Counted from the stretch's first letter, positions 8,432-18,011 are shown. The stretch: 64,000 nt of DNA from Bradyrhizobium sp. URHD0069 (GCF_000701345.1 NZ_JNIJ01000005.1:186001-250000), one strand, 5' to 3'. Made by a program: numbers and translations. Notes: generated from the letters alone by a model not told the origin.

Positions 8432-8881
8432 ATGGCGATGAACGTGGCAGGTTCGTCGGGCGGCGGTGGACGCCGCGGCCGGCGTCGCGCCGTGATGGCG
8501 GAAATCAACGTCACGCCTATGGTGGACGTGATGCTGGTGTTGCTGATCATCTTCATGGTGTCGGCCCCGCTACTGACCGTCGGCGTACCGCTCGACCTGC
8601 CGCAGACCCAGGCCAAGAGTCTGGAACTGGACAAGACGCCGCTGCAGCTATCGGTGGACATCAGGGGCAAGATATTCATCAACGATGCCGAAGTCGCGAT
8701 GAGCGATCTGGTGCCGAAATTGAAGGCGATCACCGATGCCCGCGGCGGCATGGATGAGCGAATATTCATGCGGGCCGACAAGAAGGCAGACTACGGAACC
8801 GTGGCGCGAGTGATGGGGCAATTGTCGGGAGCCGGGTTCAAGCGGCTCGCACTGGTTACCGAAGTGGAGCAGGGGTCCTAA
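8432..8881 (+). CDS. tolR: Tol-Pal system protein TolR
   Basis: A 149-residue protein with one N-terminal membrane helix containing the proton-binding Asp (INVTPMVDVMLVLLIIFMVS) and a periplasmic ExbD/TolR domain (DIRGKIFINDAEV; IFMRADKKADYGTVARVMGQ). It pairs with TolQ as the ion-driven motor. The N-terminus is basic and Gly-rich (GGGRRGRRRAVMAEIN), as often seen in rhizobial TolR. It ends 3 bases before the tolA start, consistent with translational coupling. Confidence 0.95.
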   Translation: MAMNVAGSSGGGGRRGRRRAVMAEINVTPMVDVMLVLLIIFMVSAPLLTVGVPLDLPQTQAKSLELDKTPLQLSVDIRGKIFINDAEVAMSDLVPKLKAITDARGGMDERIFMRADKKADYGTVARVMGQLSGAGFKRLALVTEVEQGS

Positions 8882-8884
8882 AGC

Positions 8885-9823
8885 GTGAAGGTGAAGGTCG
8901 ACAAGACACTTGTTGCGTCTGTGGCCCTGCACGTCCTCGTGATCGGGTGGGGACTGGTGTCGTTCTCATCCAGGGCAATTGATCAGATCCCCGAAGAATC
9001 GTTGCCGGTCGATATCATTTCCGCCGATCAGCTTGCCAAGGTCACCGCCGGCATGAAGTCCGGCAAGAAGGAAAATCCAAAGCCGCTGGTCGAGAAGGTC
9101 GCCGAAGCGAAGCCGGTCGATGACGCCGTCGGCAAAATCACCGAGAAGCCGCCGGTCATAACCGAGACGGCACCGCCGCCGCAGCCGAAGGTCGAGGAAA
9201 AGCCGGTCGAGAAAAAGCCCGACCCGCCAAAGCCGGTCGCCGAGAGCAAGCCGAAGGAAGAGCCGAAGCCGATCGAAAAGAAGCCGGATCCGCCCAAGGT
9301 CGATTCGATCGCCGAGGCCTTGAAGAAGGAAGAGAAGAAGACGCCGCCGAAGCCGCAGGTTCAGGCCGCAAAGCCGCCTGAGCCCGCGAAGCCGAAGACG
9401 GAGCGGACGTTCGATCAGTCGAAGATCGCGGCATTGCTGGACAAGCGCGATCCATCGCGGCAGGCCGTGGTCGGTGAGACCTTGAATTCCAATGCTGCGC
9501 TGGGTTTGCCCAAAGGCAAATCCGCGGACAATTCCGCAACGTGGGGCGCGATGTTCAAGGACCAGGTTCTTCGCTGTTGGAAGAAGCCGTATGGCGGCAT
9601 CGAGGCGCAAAGGGTTGAGGCCGAATTCAGCATCAAGCTCAAGAAGGACGGCACGCTGGAAGGCATGCCGGCTGCGCAGACGGCGCCGGGCGGTGCGTTC
9701 CAGCGCGTGTTCCAGGAGAGCGGGTTGCGCGCGATCATTGAATGCGCGCCGTACCGGCTGCCTCCGGCGTTCTTTGACGAATGGAAAGATTTCAACCCCG
9801 TCTTCGATAGTAGAGACCTATAG
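8885..9823 (+). CDS. tolA: Tol-Pal system protein TolA
   Basis: A 312-residue protein starting with GTG. It has an N-terminal membrane anchor ([20 protein letters not shown]), a long periplasmic Lys/Pro/Glu-rich stalk built of [12 protein letters not shown] units (residues about 60-175), and a C-terminal domain around [16 protein letters not shown] with [20 protein letters not shown]. TolA links the TolQR motor to TolB and Pal at the outer membrane. The stalk is Pro-rich rather than the Ala-rich helix of E. coli, which is common in alphaproteobacteria. Lies 3 bases after tolR and 29 before tolB. Confidence 0.92.
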   Translation: MKVKVDKTLVASVALHVLVIGWGLVSFSSRAIDQIPEESLPVDIISADQLAKVTAGMKSGKKENPKPLVEKVAEAKPVDDAVGKITEKPPVITETAPPPQPKVEEKPVEKKPDPPKPVAESKPKEEPKPIEKKPDPPKVDSIAEALKKEEKKTPPKPQVQAAKPPEPAKPKTERTFDQSKIAALLDKRDPSRQAVVGETLNSNAALGLPKGKSADNSATWGAMFKDQVLRCWKKPYGGIEAQRVEAEFSIKLKKDGTLEGMPAAQTAPGGAFQRVFQESGLRAIIECAPYRLPPAFFDEWKDFNPVFDSRDL

Positions 9824-9852
9824 CGGCGCGCTGCGCTGAGAGCGGAAAAAAG

Positions 9853-11208
9853 ATGTCAAAGCAGCACAAGCTGACTAACGCGACGTTCCGCATGGGCCGC
9901 CGGCAATTCCTGTCGGGGTTGGCATCGAGCGGCCTGATTTTCAGTGGCGTGCATCACGCGTTCGGACAGGCGCGCGTTCCCGTGACGGGCGGCGAAGCCG
10001 CGCCGCTGCCGATTGCGATTCCGAATTTTGTCGCGGGGTCGCCGGCGGATGCCGAAGTCGGGGTCGGGGTGACCCAGGTCATCACCAACAACCTCAAGCG
10101 CAGCGGATTGTTCGCGCCGATCGATCAGGCAGCCTACATCGAGCGAATTTCCAACATCGACACCGCGCCGCAATTCCAGAATTGGAAGACCATCAGCGCA
10201 CAGGCGCTGGTCACCGGCCGCATGACGCGGCAGGGCGATGGACGCCTGAAAGCGGAATTCCGGCTGTGGGATGTCAACACCGCCCAGCAGCTCGCCGGCC
10301 AGCAATATTTCACCTCGCCGGAATATTGGCGGCGGATCGCCCACATCATTTCCGACCAGATCTATGAGCGCCTGACCGGCGAGAAAGGCTATTTCGACAG
10401 CCGCGTCGTGTTCGTCGACGAAACCGGATCCAAGGAGCGGCGGGTCAAGCGGCTAGCGCTGATGGATCAGGACGGCGCAAACGTCCGCTATCTGACGCGC
10501 GGCTCCGACCTTGTGTTGACGCCGCGGTTCTCGCCGTCGACCCAGGAAATTACCTATATGGAATTCGGTCAGGGCGACCCGCGCGTCTATCTTTACAATA
10601 TCGAGACCGGACAGCGCGAGATCGTCGGCAATTTTCCCGGCATGTCGTTCGCGCCGCGTTTTTCGCCGGATGGCCAGCGCGTCATCATGAGCCTGCAGCA
10701 GGGCGGCAATTCGAACCTGTTTGTGATGGACCTGCGTTCGAAGTCGACCACGCGTCTGACCGATACGCCGGCGATCGATACCTCGCCGTCCTATGCGCCC
10801 GATGGCACGCGCCTGTGTTTCGAATCCGATCGCGGCGGAAAGCCCCAGATTTACGTGATGCCGGCGACGGGCGGACCCGCGCAACGCATTTCCTTCGGGG
10901 ATGCGAGCTATTCGACTCCGGTGTGGTCGCCGCGTGGCGATTATATCGCCTTCACCAGACAGGGCGGCGGACAGTTTTCCATCGGCATCATGAAGCCCGA
11001 CGGCTCGGGCGAGCGAATTCTCACCTCCGGATTCCATAACGAAGGACCGACCTTTGCGCCGAACGGCCGCGTTTTGATGTTTTTCCGCGACCCCGGCGGC
11101 AACGGCGGACCTTCGCTGTTCACCGTTGACATTTCCGGCCGTAACGAACAGCGCGTTCCAACCCCCGGCTTTGCGTCCGATCCGGCCTGGTCGCCGCTGC
11201 TTTCGTGA
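9853..11208 (+). CDS. tolB: Tol-Pal system beta-propeller protein TolB
   Basis: A 451-residue periplasmic protein with an N-terminal TolB domain followed by WD40-like propeller repeats, visible as recurring [30 protein letters not shown] and [10 protein letters not shown]. It binds Pal and receives the TolA C-terminus. The export signal is unusual: residues 14-40 contain [14 protein letters not shown], a twin-arginine RRxFL pattern, ending near AFGQA. A later start at Met14 is possible. Fourth gene of tolQRAB. Confidence 0.94.
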   Translation: MSKQHKLTNATFRMGRRQFLSGLASSGLIFSGVHHAFGQARVPVTGGEAAPLPIAIPNFVAGSPADAEVGVGVTQVITNNLKRSGLFAPIDQAAYIERISNIDTAPQFQNWKTISAQALVTGRMTRQGDGRLKAEFRLWDVNTAQQLAGQQYFTSPEYWRRIAHIISDQIYERLTGEKGYFDSRVVFVDETGSKERRVKRLALMDQDGANVRYLTRGSDLVLTPRFSPSTQEITYMEFGQGDPRVYLYNIETGQREIVGNFPGMSFAPRFSPDGQRVIMSLQQGGNSNLFVMDLRSKSTTRLTDTPAIDTSPSYAPDGTRLCFESDRGGKPQIYVMPATGGPAQRISFGDASYSTPVWSPRGDYIAFTRQGGGQFSIGIMKPDGSGERILTSGFHNEGPTFAPNGRVLMFFRDPGGNGGPSLFTVDISGRNEQRVPTPGFASDPAWSPLLS

Positions 11209-11210
11209 GA

Positions 11211-11251
11211 TTTGCCCGCCGCGGACCGGCGGTCATGCCGCGACGGGCAAA
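11211..11251. terminator. Strong stem-loop after tolB, possible terminator without U tract
   Basis: TTTGCCCG plus CGCGG (11211-11224) pairs with CCGCG plus CGGGCAAA (11238-11251), with a single C-A mismatch. It begins just three bases after the tolB stop. No T run follows, so it may be a dispersed palindrome, an mRNA 3' stabiliser or a weak terminator. Confidence 0.5.
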
Positions 11252-11390
11252 GCTCGCCTAGCATGCTGATTTCTCCGGCAAATTTCCATCGCGCCTGAGA
11301 AAAACAACGTCCTGGTAACGATATTCCCTCAGAAAGACTTCATCTGCGGCGGCTACAACTACAGGCCTGAAAAGGACGTGCGCGCGCCCA

Positions 11391-13736
11391 ATGCAGCTTG
11401 CTGGCCAGACCCGAGACCCCGATCAGAAGATGTCGCCGACGATTTACGCGGCGCTCGTCGATTCGCTTTTTCAGAACCCCGCGCCGATGTTCACGGGCGC
11501 CGTCTTTGCTGCAATCGCCGCCGTTATGACGGCGCTAAAGTCTGGCGGCAATTGGCTCTGGCCGTGCGCCGCACTTCTCATCGTGACCGGCGCGGTCCGT
11601 GCATTCGACATGCACGAGTACAAAACGCGCAAAACCACCACTCTGACCTCCGATGAGGCCGCGCGTTGGGAGACACGCTATCAGGTCGGGGCGATGTTCT
11701 ATGCGATCGCGCTGGGAATATGGTGCTTCCTCGCCTTGACGAGCACTAACGACGCCGTCGCTCACATGATCTGCATTGCTGTCACTACCGGCTACATGGC
11801 GGCTGGCGTGGGCCGGACATACGGCCGGCCGTGGATATTCCATGTGCAGATCGTGCTTGCCTGCGGCCCTATGACGATAGGGCTCGCGTTGCATGGCGAT
11901 CCCTACTACATCGGAATGGCATGTCTGAGTGCGTTGTTCTTTATCGCACTCAGGCAAATCACGACGAGCCTGCAGAAGATATTCGTGCGGGCGCTTGTTG
12001 CGCGCGAGGGCGAGGCGGCGCTGGCCAACCAGTTCGACACCGCGTTGAACAATATGCCGCATGGTTTATGCATGCTCGGCGCCGATGGCCGGCTTGCGGT
12101 CGTGAATCATCGCTTCACCGAAATGATGCGTCTATGCGACGATCTCTTGCATCGCAATGCGACCGCGCCTGACATGGTTTCGGCATGCGTCAGCGCCGGA
12201 TCGATCTCGGCTGCGAGCGGAAATGTGATCCTCTCGGAAATCGAGAATTCGCAGGCGAGAGACATCATCACCACCGATCCCGACGTCAATAGCAGCCGAT
12301 CGCTATCCTGGACATTTCAGCCGATGTCCGGCGGCGGCACCGTCGTGCTGGTGGAAGACATCACCGAACGGCGAAACGCGGAAGCGAGAATCAGTCATCT
12401 CGCGCGATACGACGAACTGACGGGGCTTCCAAACCGGGTTAACTTCCGTGACGAGATCGAACGGCTTCTCGCCATTTCTCACCACGCCGAGCGATTGTCG
12501 GCATTGTTGTTCGTCGATCTCGATCAGTTCAAGCAGGTCAACGACACGTTGGGCCATCCTTGCGGCGATCAGCTGTTGTGCGCCGTCGCCGACAGGTTGC
12601 GTGAAATGCTGCGTCCGGAGGACTTTGTGGCGCGGTTTGGCGGCGACGAATTCGTGGTGTTCCAGCAAGACATCAAATCCACCGAGGACGCCGCCGTTCT
12701 CGCCCGGCGAATCGTCGATCGCCTCAGCGAACGTTATAGGATCGACAATCATTTGGTGGAGATCGGCGCCAGCGTCGGCATAGCCTTGACATCTCCGCCC
12801 GACATCAGCGCCGATACGCTATTGAAAAACGCGGACATGGCGCTCTATCGCGCCAAGGCGGACGGCCGCGGAACCTTCTGTTTCTTCCGCGACGAGATGG
12901 CGCAAACCGTCGAGGCCCGCCGCATTCTGGAACTAGACCTGCGCACGGCCCTGGCCAACGAGCAATTCGAGCTGTTCTATCAGCCGCTCGTCAATCTCAA
13001 ATCTGGTCGACTAACGACTTGCGAAGCATTGTTGCGCTGGAACCATCCGGTGCGGGGCACGGTTTCCCCGGTCGACATCATCCCGGTCGCCGAGGACATG
13101 GGCCTGATCGTCGATCTCGGCCGCTGGATCCTGCGCAAGGCCTGCATGGAATGCATGAAATGGCCTGAAGGCGTCAGCGTCGCGGTGAATTTCTCGCCGC
13201 AGCAATTCCATCAGCGTGACGTGCTGGGCGAGGTCCGCCACGCGCTCGAGGTCTCCGGGTTGCCGGCGAACCGTCTCGAAATCGAGATCACGGAATCCTC
13301 GCTGCTGCGCAACACCCAGCTGACCCACGACGTGCTGTCCCAATTGCGCGCGATCGGTGTGCGAATTTCGCTGGATGATTTCGGCACCGGTTATTCGAGC
13401 CTCAGCTACCTGCACAATTTCCCGCTGCAGAAGGTGAAGATCGATCGCTCCTTCCTGGAAGGTATCGACAGCGATCGCCCGCTGACCCTGTTGCGCGGTG
13501 TGGCGCGGCTCAGCGCCGACCTCGGAATGTCGGTCGTGGTCGAAGGCATCGAGACCAACGAGCAATTGGAGCTGATCAGCGCCGACGGCACCGTGACCGA
13601 GGCGCAGGGTTACCTGTTCAGCCGCCCGGTGCCGGCGGTGCGGGTGCGGCAGTTGCTGAACGCGTCGCACGGCCGCCGCCCGCCGGAAGACCAACTGATC
13701 GCCCTGCCGTCCAGGTCGATCGCGCAAAGAATCTGA
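11391..13736 (+). CDS. Membrane-anchored GGDEF-EAL protein (c-di-GMP turnover)
   Basis: A 781-residue signalling protein. The N-terminal ~200 residues form several membrane helices (such as FTGAVFAAIAAVMTAL and MFYAIALGIWCFLALT). A PAS-like segment follows (FDTALNNMPHGLCMLGADGR), then a GGDEF domain with intact GGDEF at 417-421 and an RPED inhibitory-site motif nine residues before it. The EAL domain has EAL at 545-547, then EIEITES, DDFGTGYSSL and VVEGIET. Both active-site signatures look intact, so synthesis and breakdown of c-di-GMP are both possible. It lies inside the tol-pal region and precedes the FeeM-like gene. Confidence 0.92.
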   Translation: MQLAGQTRDPDQKMSPTIYAALVDSLFQNPAPMFTGAVFAAIAAVMTALKSGGNWLWPCAALLIVTGAVRAFDMHEYKTRKTTTLTSDEAARWETRYQVGAMFYAIALGIWCFLALTSTNDAVAHMICIAVTTGYMAAGVGRTYGRPWIFHVQIVLACGPMTIGLALHGDPYYIGMACLSALFFIALRQITTSLQKIFVRALVAREGEAALANQFDTALNNMPHGLCMLGADGRLAVVNHRFTEMMRLCDDLLHRNATAPDMVSACVSAGSISAASGNVILSEIENSQARDIITTDPDVNSSRSLSWTFQPMSGGGTVVLVEDITERRNAEARISHLARYDELTGLPNRVNFRDEIERLLAISHHAERLSALLFVDLDQFKQVNDTLGHPCGDQLLCAVADRLREMLRPEDFVARFGGDEFVVFQQDIKSTEDAAVLARRIVDRLSERYRIDNHLVEIGASVGIALTSPPDISADTLLKNADMALYRAKADGRGTFCFFRDEMAQTVEARRILELDLRTALANEQFELFYQPLVNLKSGRLTTCEALLRWNHPVRGTVSPVDIIPVAEDMGLIVDLGRWILRKACMECMKWPEGVSVAVNFSPQQFHQRDVLGEVRHALEVSGLPANRLEIEITESSLLRNTQLTHDVLSQLRAIGVRISLDDFGTGYSSLSYLHNFPLQKVKIDRSFLEGIDSDRPLTLLRGVARLSADLGMSVVVEGIETNEQLELISADGTVTEAQGYLFSRPVPAVRVRQLLNASHGRRPPEDQLIALPSRSIAQRI

Positions 13737-13763
13737 CAGCTCACGGGAATTATTTTCCTCAAT

Positions 13764-13786
13764 GCGCCATGTGGCGCCCTTTTTTT
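13764..13786 (+). terminator. Probable terminator after the GGDEF-EAL gene
   Basis: GCGCC-ATGT-GGCGC hairpin (13764-13777 region) followed within two bases by seven T. Short stem but good tail; positioned 27 bases after the stop codon. Confidence 0.55.
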
Positions 13787-13918
13787 GAGCTATCTGCGCC
13801 ATGCGGCACGATTTTTGAGCTGTTTTAACCCTAGTCACGCGATCTCTTTGCACCCTCGTTAAGAAGCTGTTAATCTTTTCCGTACCCGCGTAAGTTGTTG
13901 GGAGGTAAGGAGTATCGC

Positions 13919-14662
13919 ATGAGGTCCGCGGCCGAAAATACTACTGCGGCGTTTGCAAAGAAGTCGGACCTTCTGGACCAAGTCGACTATCGTCTTGCGG
14001 AGACGTCAGAGGAAAAGGACGAGATCTACCGTCTGCGCTACCGCGCCTATCTGCGCGAGGGTGCGATCCTGCCGTCGGAGTCGCAGCGAGTCAGCGATGA
14101 ATACGACAATGCGCCGAATACCTGGATCTTTGGTGTCTACCTTTACGGAGAACTTTGCAGCTCAATTCGTGTGAGCGTGGTGACGTCGGAATGGCGGATG
14201 TCGCCATCGGTTGAGCTGTTTGGCGAGCTGCTTCATCCCGAGCTTGACAAGGGTCGGGTTTTTATCGATCCGACGCGCTTTGTTGCCGATCCCGACCAGG
14301 CGAAGCGTTTCCCGGAACTTCCCTATGCAACCGTCAGGTTGGGTTATGTCGCAGGCGTACACTTCAACGCCGATGTCGGACTAGCCCTCGTCCGTCCGGA
14401 GCATCAGGCGTTTTACCGCCGCCTGTTTCTGCAAGAAACCTGGGGCGAGCCGAGATTGCTCACGGGGCTTTTGAAGCCGGTTGGATTGATGGCAGCACAT
14501 TATCCAACCCTGCGCGCGAAGGTATTTGCGCGCTATCCCTATCTTCACTCGAGCGCTTTCGAACGCCGGATGCTGTTCCAACGCAACGGCGAGCATCATG
14601 CGCCGGCATCAAATGGGAGGGTCGCCACGTTTGAACGCGCATCGATCGTCCCGTATTCCTGA
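13919..14662 (+). CDS. FeeM-type N-acyl amino acid synthase domain protein
   Basis: A 247-residue GNAT-fold protein related to FeeM N-acyl amino acid synthases and distantly to acyl-homoserine-lactone synthases. The core reads EIYRLRYRAYLREGAI, then WIFGVYLYGELCSSIRVSV, then a Pro-Thr-Arg stretch (VFIDPTRFVADP) and LALVRPEHQAFYRRLF. FeeM enzymes move an acyl chain from acyl carrier protein to an amino acid such as Tyr; the substrate here is unknown. ATG at 13919 follows AAGGAG at ideal spacing. It sits between a c-di-GMP protein and pal, with its own promoter likely, since a terminator precedes it. Confidence 0.8.
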   Translation: MRSAAENTTAAFAKKSDLLDQVDYRLAETSEEKDEIYRLRYRAYLREGAILPSESQRVSDEYDNAPNTWIFGVYLYGELCSSIRVSVVTSEWRMSPSVELFGELLHPELDKGRVFIDPTRFVADPDQAKRFPELPYATVRLGYVAGVHFNADVGLALVRPEHQAFYRRLFLQETWGEPRLLTGLLKPVGLMAAHYPTLRAKVFARYPYLHSSAFERRMLFQRNGEHHAPASNGRVATFERASIVPYS

Positions 14663-14957
14663 CGGGTAGAACCGAAAGTTCTCCGTCAAAGTGGCGGATT
14701 CCCGTCCTGAGGCGCCCATTCGCCAATCCAACGCTCCATACTCGGGAATCGGCGTAACACCGATTATCCCGGCTGCACCCGCGTGCCTTCACCGTCGCGC
14801 CACATTTACAACCCATTAACCATCGCGATTGCTTTTCGCCGTTGGTCGGCATTTGATCGGGTTTGGCAACACCCCATCAAGGTTGACGGAACGTTCGCTT
14901 AACCATCGCCCTGTAGACCGGATCACGGTCGAAAAACGTGAGCGTGGAGGCTCCGGA

Positions 14958-15452
14958 ATGAAACATCAGATGCGTATCCTCCAGGGATTGAAGCTGGCCG
15001 CGGTGCTCGCGGTGGCGCTGTCGATGGGTGCCTGTGCAAACAAGAACCCGCTCGGCGCCGACGGCGCGATGGCAAGTACGGCGGCCCCGGGCAGCCAGCA
15101 GGATTTCGTGGTCAATGTCGGCGATCGCGTGTTCTTCGAGAGCGACCAGACCGATTTGACGCCGCAGGCGATCGCGACCCTGGAGAAGCAGGCGAGCTGG
15201 CTGCAGAGCTACAACCGCTACTCCTTCACTATTGAAGGCCACGCGGATGAGCGCGGCACCCGCGAATACAACATCGCGCTCGGTGCGCGGCGCGCCCAGT
15301 CGGTTCGTACCTTCCTCGCATCACGCGGCATCGACCCGAACCGGATGCGGACGATTTCTTATGGCAAGGAACGCCCGGTCGCGGTGTGCAATGACATCTC
15401 GTGCTGGTCGCAGAACCGCCGTGCCGTCACCGTCTTGAACGCCAGCTCTTAA
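14958..15452 (+). CDS. pal: Peptidoglycan-associated lipoprotein Pal
   Basis: A 164-residue outer-membrane lipoprotein. The signal peptide ends in a lipobox-like MGAC (Cys at about residue 24), a short linker follows, and the OmpA-like peptidoglycan-binding domain contains FTIEGHADERGTREYNIALG and ARRAQSVRTFLASRGID, with the usual Asp and Arg. It anchors the outer membrane to murein and recycles with TolB. ATG at 14958 follows GGAGGCTCCGGA. Unlike in many relatives it is separated from tolB by two signalling genes, about 3.7 kb. A GC-rich hairpin follows. Confidence 0.95.
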   Translation: MKHQMRILQGLKLAAVLAVALSMGACANKNPLGADGAMASTAAPGSQQDFVVNVGDRVFFESDQTDLTPQAIATLEKQASWLQSYNRYSFTIEGHADERGTREYNIALGARRAQSVRTFLASRGIDPNRMRTISYGKERPVAVCNDISCWSQNRRAVTVLNASS

Positions 15453-15477
15453 AGCCTCGGCTTTGCAAGGTTTGTCG

Positions 15478-15506
15478 CCGGCGCCTTCGGGCGCCGGTCG
15501 TGTTTT
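15478..15506 (+). terminator. Probable terminator after pal
   Basis: CCGGCGCC-TTCG-GGCGCCGG (15478-15497), an eight-pair stem with a stable TTCG loop, followed by TCGTGTTTT. The T tract is broken, so termination strength is uncertain. Confidence 0.6.
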
Positions 15507-15534
15507 GGGCTAGTGCCGCTCAATGCCAGCACCG

Positions 15535-15769
15535 CTCGATGAAGTCCCGGATCACCACAATCGCGCGTTGGCCCGGGTTCGTTGTGAATGGACGATCGAT
15601 CCGTGCGGCCAAGCGGTTGCTTGCTTCAGACCGAAGACTGAACCATAAGGCGCGACACGAGCGCTGAATGGGGGACAAAAGTCACATTTTTGGCGTACTC
15701 CGTCACGCAATGTGTTCCGCTTTATGTGTTCCGCTTTCGATGTCATGTCGATTTCGTTGTCAGGCCAAA
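15535..15769. repeat. Probable dispersed Bradyrhizobium repeat upstream of cpoB
   Basis: This gap has open frames on both strands that do not resemble any protein family. The minus-strand frame 15552-15776 has a translation (for example VAPYGSVFGLKQATAWPHGS) that I recognise as one often annotated as a spurious protein across Bradyrhizobium genomes. That suggests a multicopy non-coding sequence. Recognition from memory; not checked by search. Confidence 0.4.
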
Positions 15770-16801
15770 ATGTCATCCAGGTTTCATAGAATTACCCGCG
15801 TCGCGGCGATTGCCGCGATGCTGGCGCTTTCCTCGCAGGCGTCGGCGCAATCCGATGATGCTGACGCCGAAATGCGCGTTCAGCAGCTGGAGAATCGGCT
15901 GCGCCAACTCACCGGCCAGAATGAGGAACTGCAGTATCGCAACCGGCAGCTTGAGGAGCGCTTGAGATTGCTTCAGGGCGCGCAAGCCGCCCCCGCAGGC
16001 CAGCCGCCGGTCGCCCAGCCCAATGCCGCGCAACCCAACGTCGCCCAGCCGAGCGTCGCGGCAGTGCCGCCGATGCAGCCGAGTCCGGCTTACCGGCAGC
16101 CGCAGGTACAGCCGAACTACGACCGGCAGATTGCGGCGCCCGCACCGATCGTTCAGGAGCCGCCCGGAACACCCCAAAGCCGCCGCCGCGGCGATGCCTT
16201 CGATCCCGGCCAGAACCCCAATGCCCCGGGCGCGCCGCGCGCGCTCGGCGGCGGCCAATTGCCGATTGCCAACGAAGCACCGATCGGCGCTCCCGGCGGA
16301 CGCGGCCCCGGCGAGCCGCTCGACCTTGGAAGCACCAGCCCGGGCGTGCCGGGCGGCGCCTTGCCGCCACCGCGTGGCCCCGGCACGACCGCGGCCCTGA
16401 CCACCTTGCCGCCATCGGCGACCCCGAAGGACGAATTCGATCTCGGGATCGGCTACATGCAGCGCAAGGACTATGCGCTGGCCGAAGAGACCATGCGCAA
16501 CTTCGCGCAAAAATACCCCAGCGATCCCTTGATCGCCGACTCGCAATACTGGCTGGGCGAGAGCTTCTTCCAGCGCCAGCAATACCGCGACGCTGCGGAA
16601 GCCTTCCTTGGCGTGACCTCCAAATTCGATAAATCGGCAAAAGCCCCGGACGCGCTGCTTCGGCTCGGACAATCGCTGGCGGCGTTGAAAGAGAAGGAAG
16701 CCGCCTGCGCGGCATTTGGCGAGGTGACGCGGAAATATCCGCGTGCTTCAAGCGGCGTCAAACAGGCTGTGGACCGCGAGCAGAAGCGGGTTAAGTGCTA
16801 A
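15770..16801 (+). CDS. cpoB: Cell division coordinator CpoB (YbgF)
   Basis: A 343-residue periplasmic protein. A signal peptide (VAAIAAMLALSSQASAQ) is followed by a trimerising coiled coil (MRVQQLENRLRQLTGQNEEL), a long Pro/Ala/Gln-rich linker (residues about 70-215), and C-terminal TPR units (YMQRKDYALAEETMRNFAQK; YWLGESFFQRQQYRDAAEAF). CpoB binds TolA and links outer-membrane constriction to murein synthesis. The start at 15770 places the signal peptide at the N-terminus; the longer frame from 15668 reads through repeat-like DNA. It completes the tol-pal set and ends 76 bases before tilS. Confidence 0.9.
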   Translation: MSSRFHRITRVAAIAAMLALSSQASAQSDDADAEMRVQQLENRLRQLTGQNEELQYRNRQLEERLRLLQGAQAAPAGQPPVAQPNAAQPNVAQPSVAAVPPMQPSPAYRQPQVQPNYDRQIAAPAPIVQEPPGTPQSRRRGDAFDPGQNPNAPGAPRALGGGQLPIANEAPIGAPGGRGPGEPLDLGSTSPGVPGGALPPPRGPGTTAALTTLPPSATPKDEFDLGIGYMQRKDYALAEETMRNFAQKYPSDPLIADSQYWLGESFFQRQQYRDAAEAFLGVTSKFDKSAKAPDALLRLGQSLAALKEKEAACAAFGEVTRKYPRASSGVKQAVDREQKRVKC

Positions 16802-16877
16802 AGCCGCGCTGGGTCTATGGCGCTGTGCCTCGATCGCATATGCGGATAAACAAGCCTGGACATCAGCCGGCGACGCC

Positions 16878-18011
16878 ATGCCTGACGACGACAATTCCCC
16901 GATCTCGGCACAGGATGCGAAACGCCTGTTCGCGGACTGGAGGGGCGTTCCTGCGGTCGTGCTCGCGGTTTCCGGCGGCCCGGATTCAATCGCGCTGATG
17001 TGGCTTGCGGCGCGCTGGCGGCGCGCCTTGGCACGCGGGCCGCGCCTAATCGCCGTCACCGTCGATCATGGCTTGCGCGCCGAGGCGGCGCGCGAGGCAC
17101 GCGAGGTCAAGCGGCTGGCGCGCGCGCTCGATCTGCCGCATCGCACGATCCGCTGGACCGGCACCAAACCGAAGACCGGCTTGCCAGCCGCGGCGCGGGC
17201 GGCGCGATATCAATTGCTGGCGCGGGCCGCGCGGGCCAGTGGTGCGACGCATATCCTCACCGCGCATACCCGCGACGATCAGGCCGAGACGCTGTTGATG
17301 CGGATGTTGCGCGGCAGCGGCATCGCCGGCCTCGCGGCGATGGCGCGAGAGTCGGAGCGCGATGGCTTGCTCCTGGCGCGCCCGTTCCTGAATGTTTCGA
17401 AATCGCAGCTGATCGCGACACTGAAGAAGGCAAAGGTCCGGTTCGCCGATGATCCGACCAACCGCGACCTGAATTTTACCCGGCCTCGCATCCGCGCGGT
17501 GATGCCGGTTATCGCCGCCGAGGGCGGCGATAACCGTAATCTCGCGCGGCTGGCGTCGCGGCTTGCCAGGGCCAATGCCGCGGTGGAAGTGCTGGTCGAT
17601 GGCGCCGAGCGCTATCTCGCGCTCAGGGATCGCCAAGCCTCGCAGTCGGGGCCGGGCGCCAAAGCCTTCGACGCCAAGAGCTTCGATCCCAAGAGCTTCG
17701 ATCCCAACAGCTTCGATTCCAAGAGCTTCGATGCAGGGGCTTTTGCGGCTTTGCCGGAGGAAATTCGCCTGCGGCTATTGCTGCGCGCAATTAATCGACA
17801 CGGCCACGAAGGGCCGGCGGAACTTGGCAAGGTTGAAGCCTTGTTGTCGGCGTTGGACCGGACGGTTGCCGAAAATGCCGCAGGGAGGGGACCAAAGCTG
17901 AGACAGACCCTTGCCGGCGCCCTGGTCAGCCTGATCAATGGCCGGATTCGTGTCGAGCCGGCCCCGCCCCGGCGCAGCCGGACGAACCGAGGCGGCCCGC
18001 ATTGCGGATGA
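16878..18011 (+). CDS. tilS: tRNA(Ile)-lysidine synthetase TilS
   Basis: A 377-residue enzyme that modifies the CAU-anticodon tRNA-Ile, converting C34 to lysidine so that it reads AUA. The ATP-pyrophosphatase P-loop SGGPDS is near residue 34, followed by VDHGLR, ILTAHTRDDQAETLLMRMLR and RPFLNVSK, all typical. The region around residues 262-287 carries five in-frame copies of a pentapeptide (A/S)FDxK encoded by a 15-base tandem repeat, probably a tolerated linker insertion. It lies between cpoB and ftsH, a common order in alphaproteobacteria. Confidence 0.93.
   Translation: MPDDDNSPISAQDAKRLFADWRGVPAVVLAVSGGPDSIALMWLAARWRRALARGPRLIAVTVDHGLRAEAAREAREVKRLARALDLPHRTIRWTGTKPKTGLPAAARAARYQLLARAARASGATHILTAHTRDDQAETLLMRMLRGSGIAGLAAMARESERDGLLLARPFLNVSKSQLIATLKKAKVRFADDPTNRDLNFTRPRIRAVMPVIAAEGGDNRNLARLASRLARANAAVEVLVDGAERYLALRDRQASQSGPGAKAFDAKSFDPKSFDPNSFDSKSFDAGAFAALPEEIRLRLLLRAINRHGHEGPAELGKVEALLSALDRTVAENAAGRGPKLRQTLAGALVSLINGRIRVEPAPPRRSRTNRGGPHCG
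17664..17738 (+). repeat. 15-base in-frame tandem repeat within tilS
   Basis: Five units of 15 bases (17664-17678, 17679-17693, 17694-17708, 17709-17723, 17724-17738) resemble AGCTTCGATCCCAAG. They encode AFDAK, SFDPK, SFDPN, SFDSK and SFDAG. Differences are mostly in the variable fourth codon. Confidence 0.92.

Noticed and set aside
15552..15776. Minus-strand 74-codon frame upstream of cpoB
   Set aside because: Looks like a repeat-derived spurious frame, not a gene.
17664..17738. CRISPR-like array
   Set aside because: The 15-base units are contiguous, in frame within tilS, and have no spacers.
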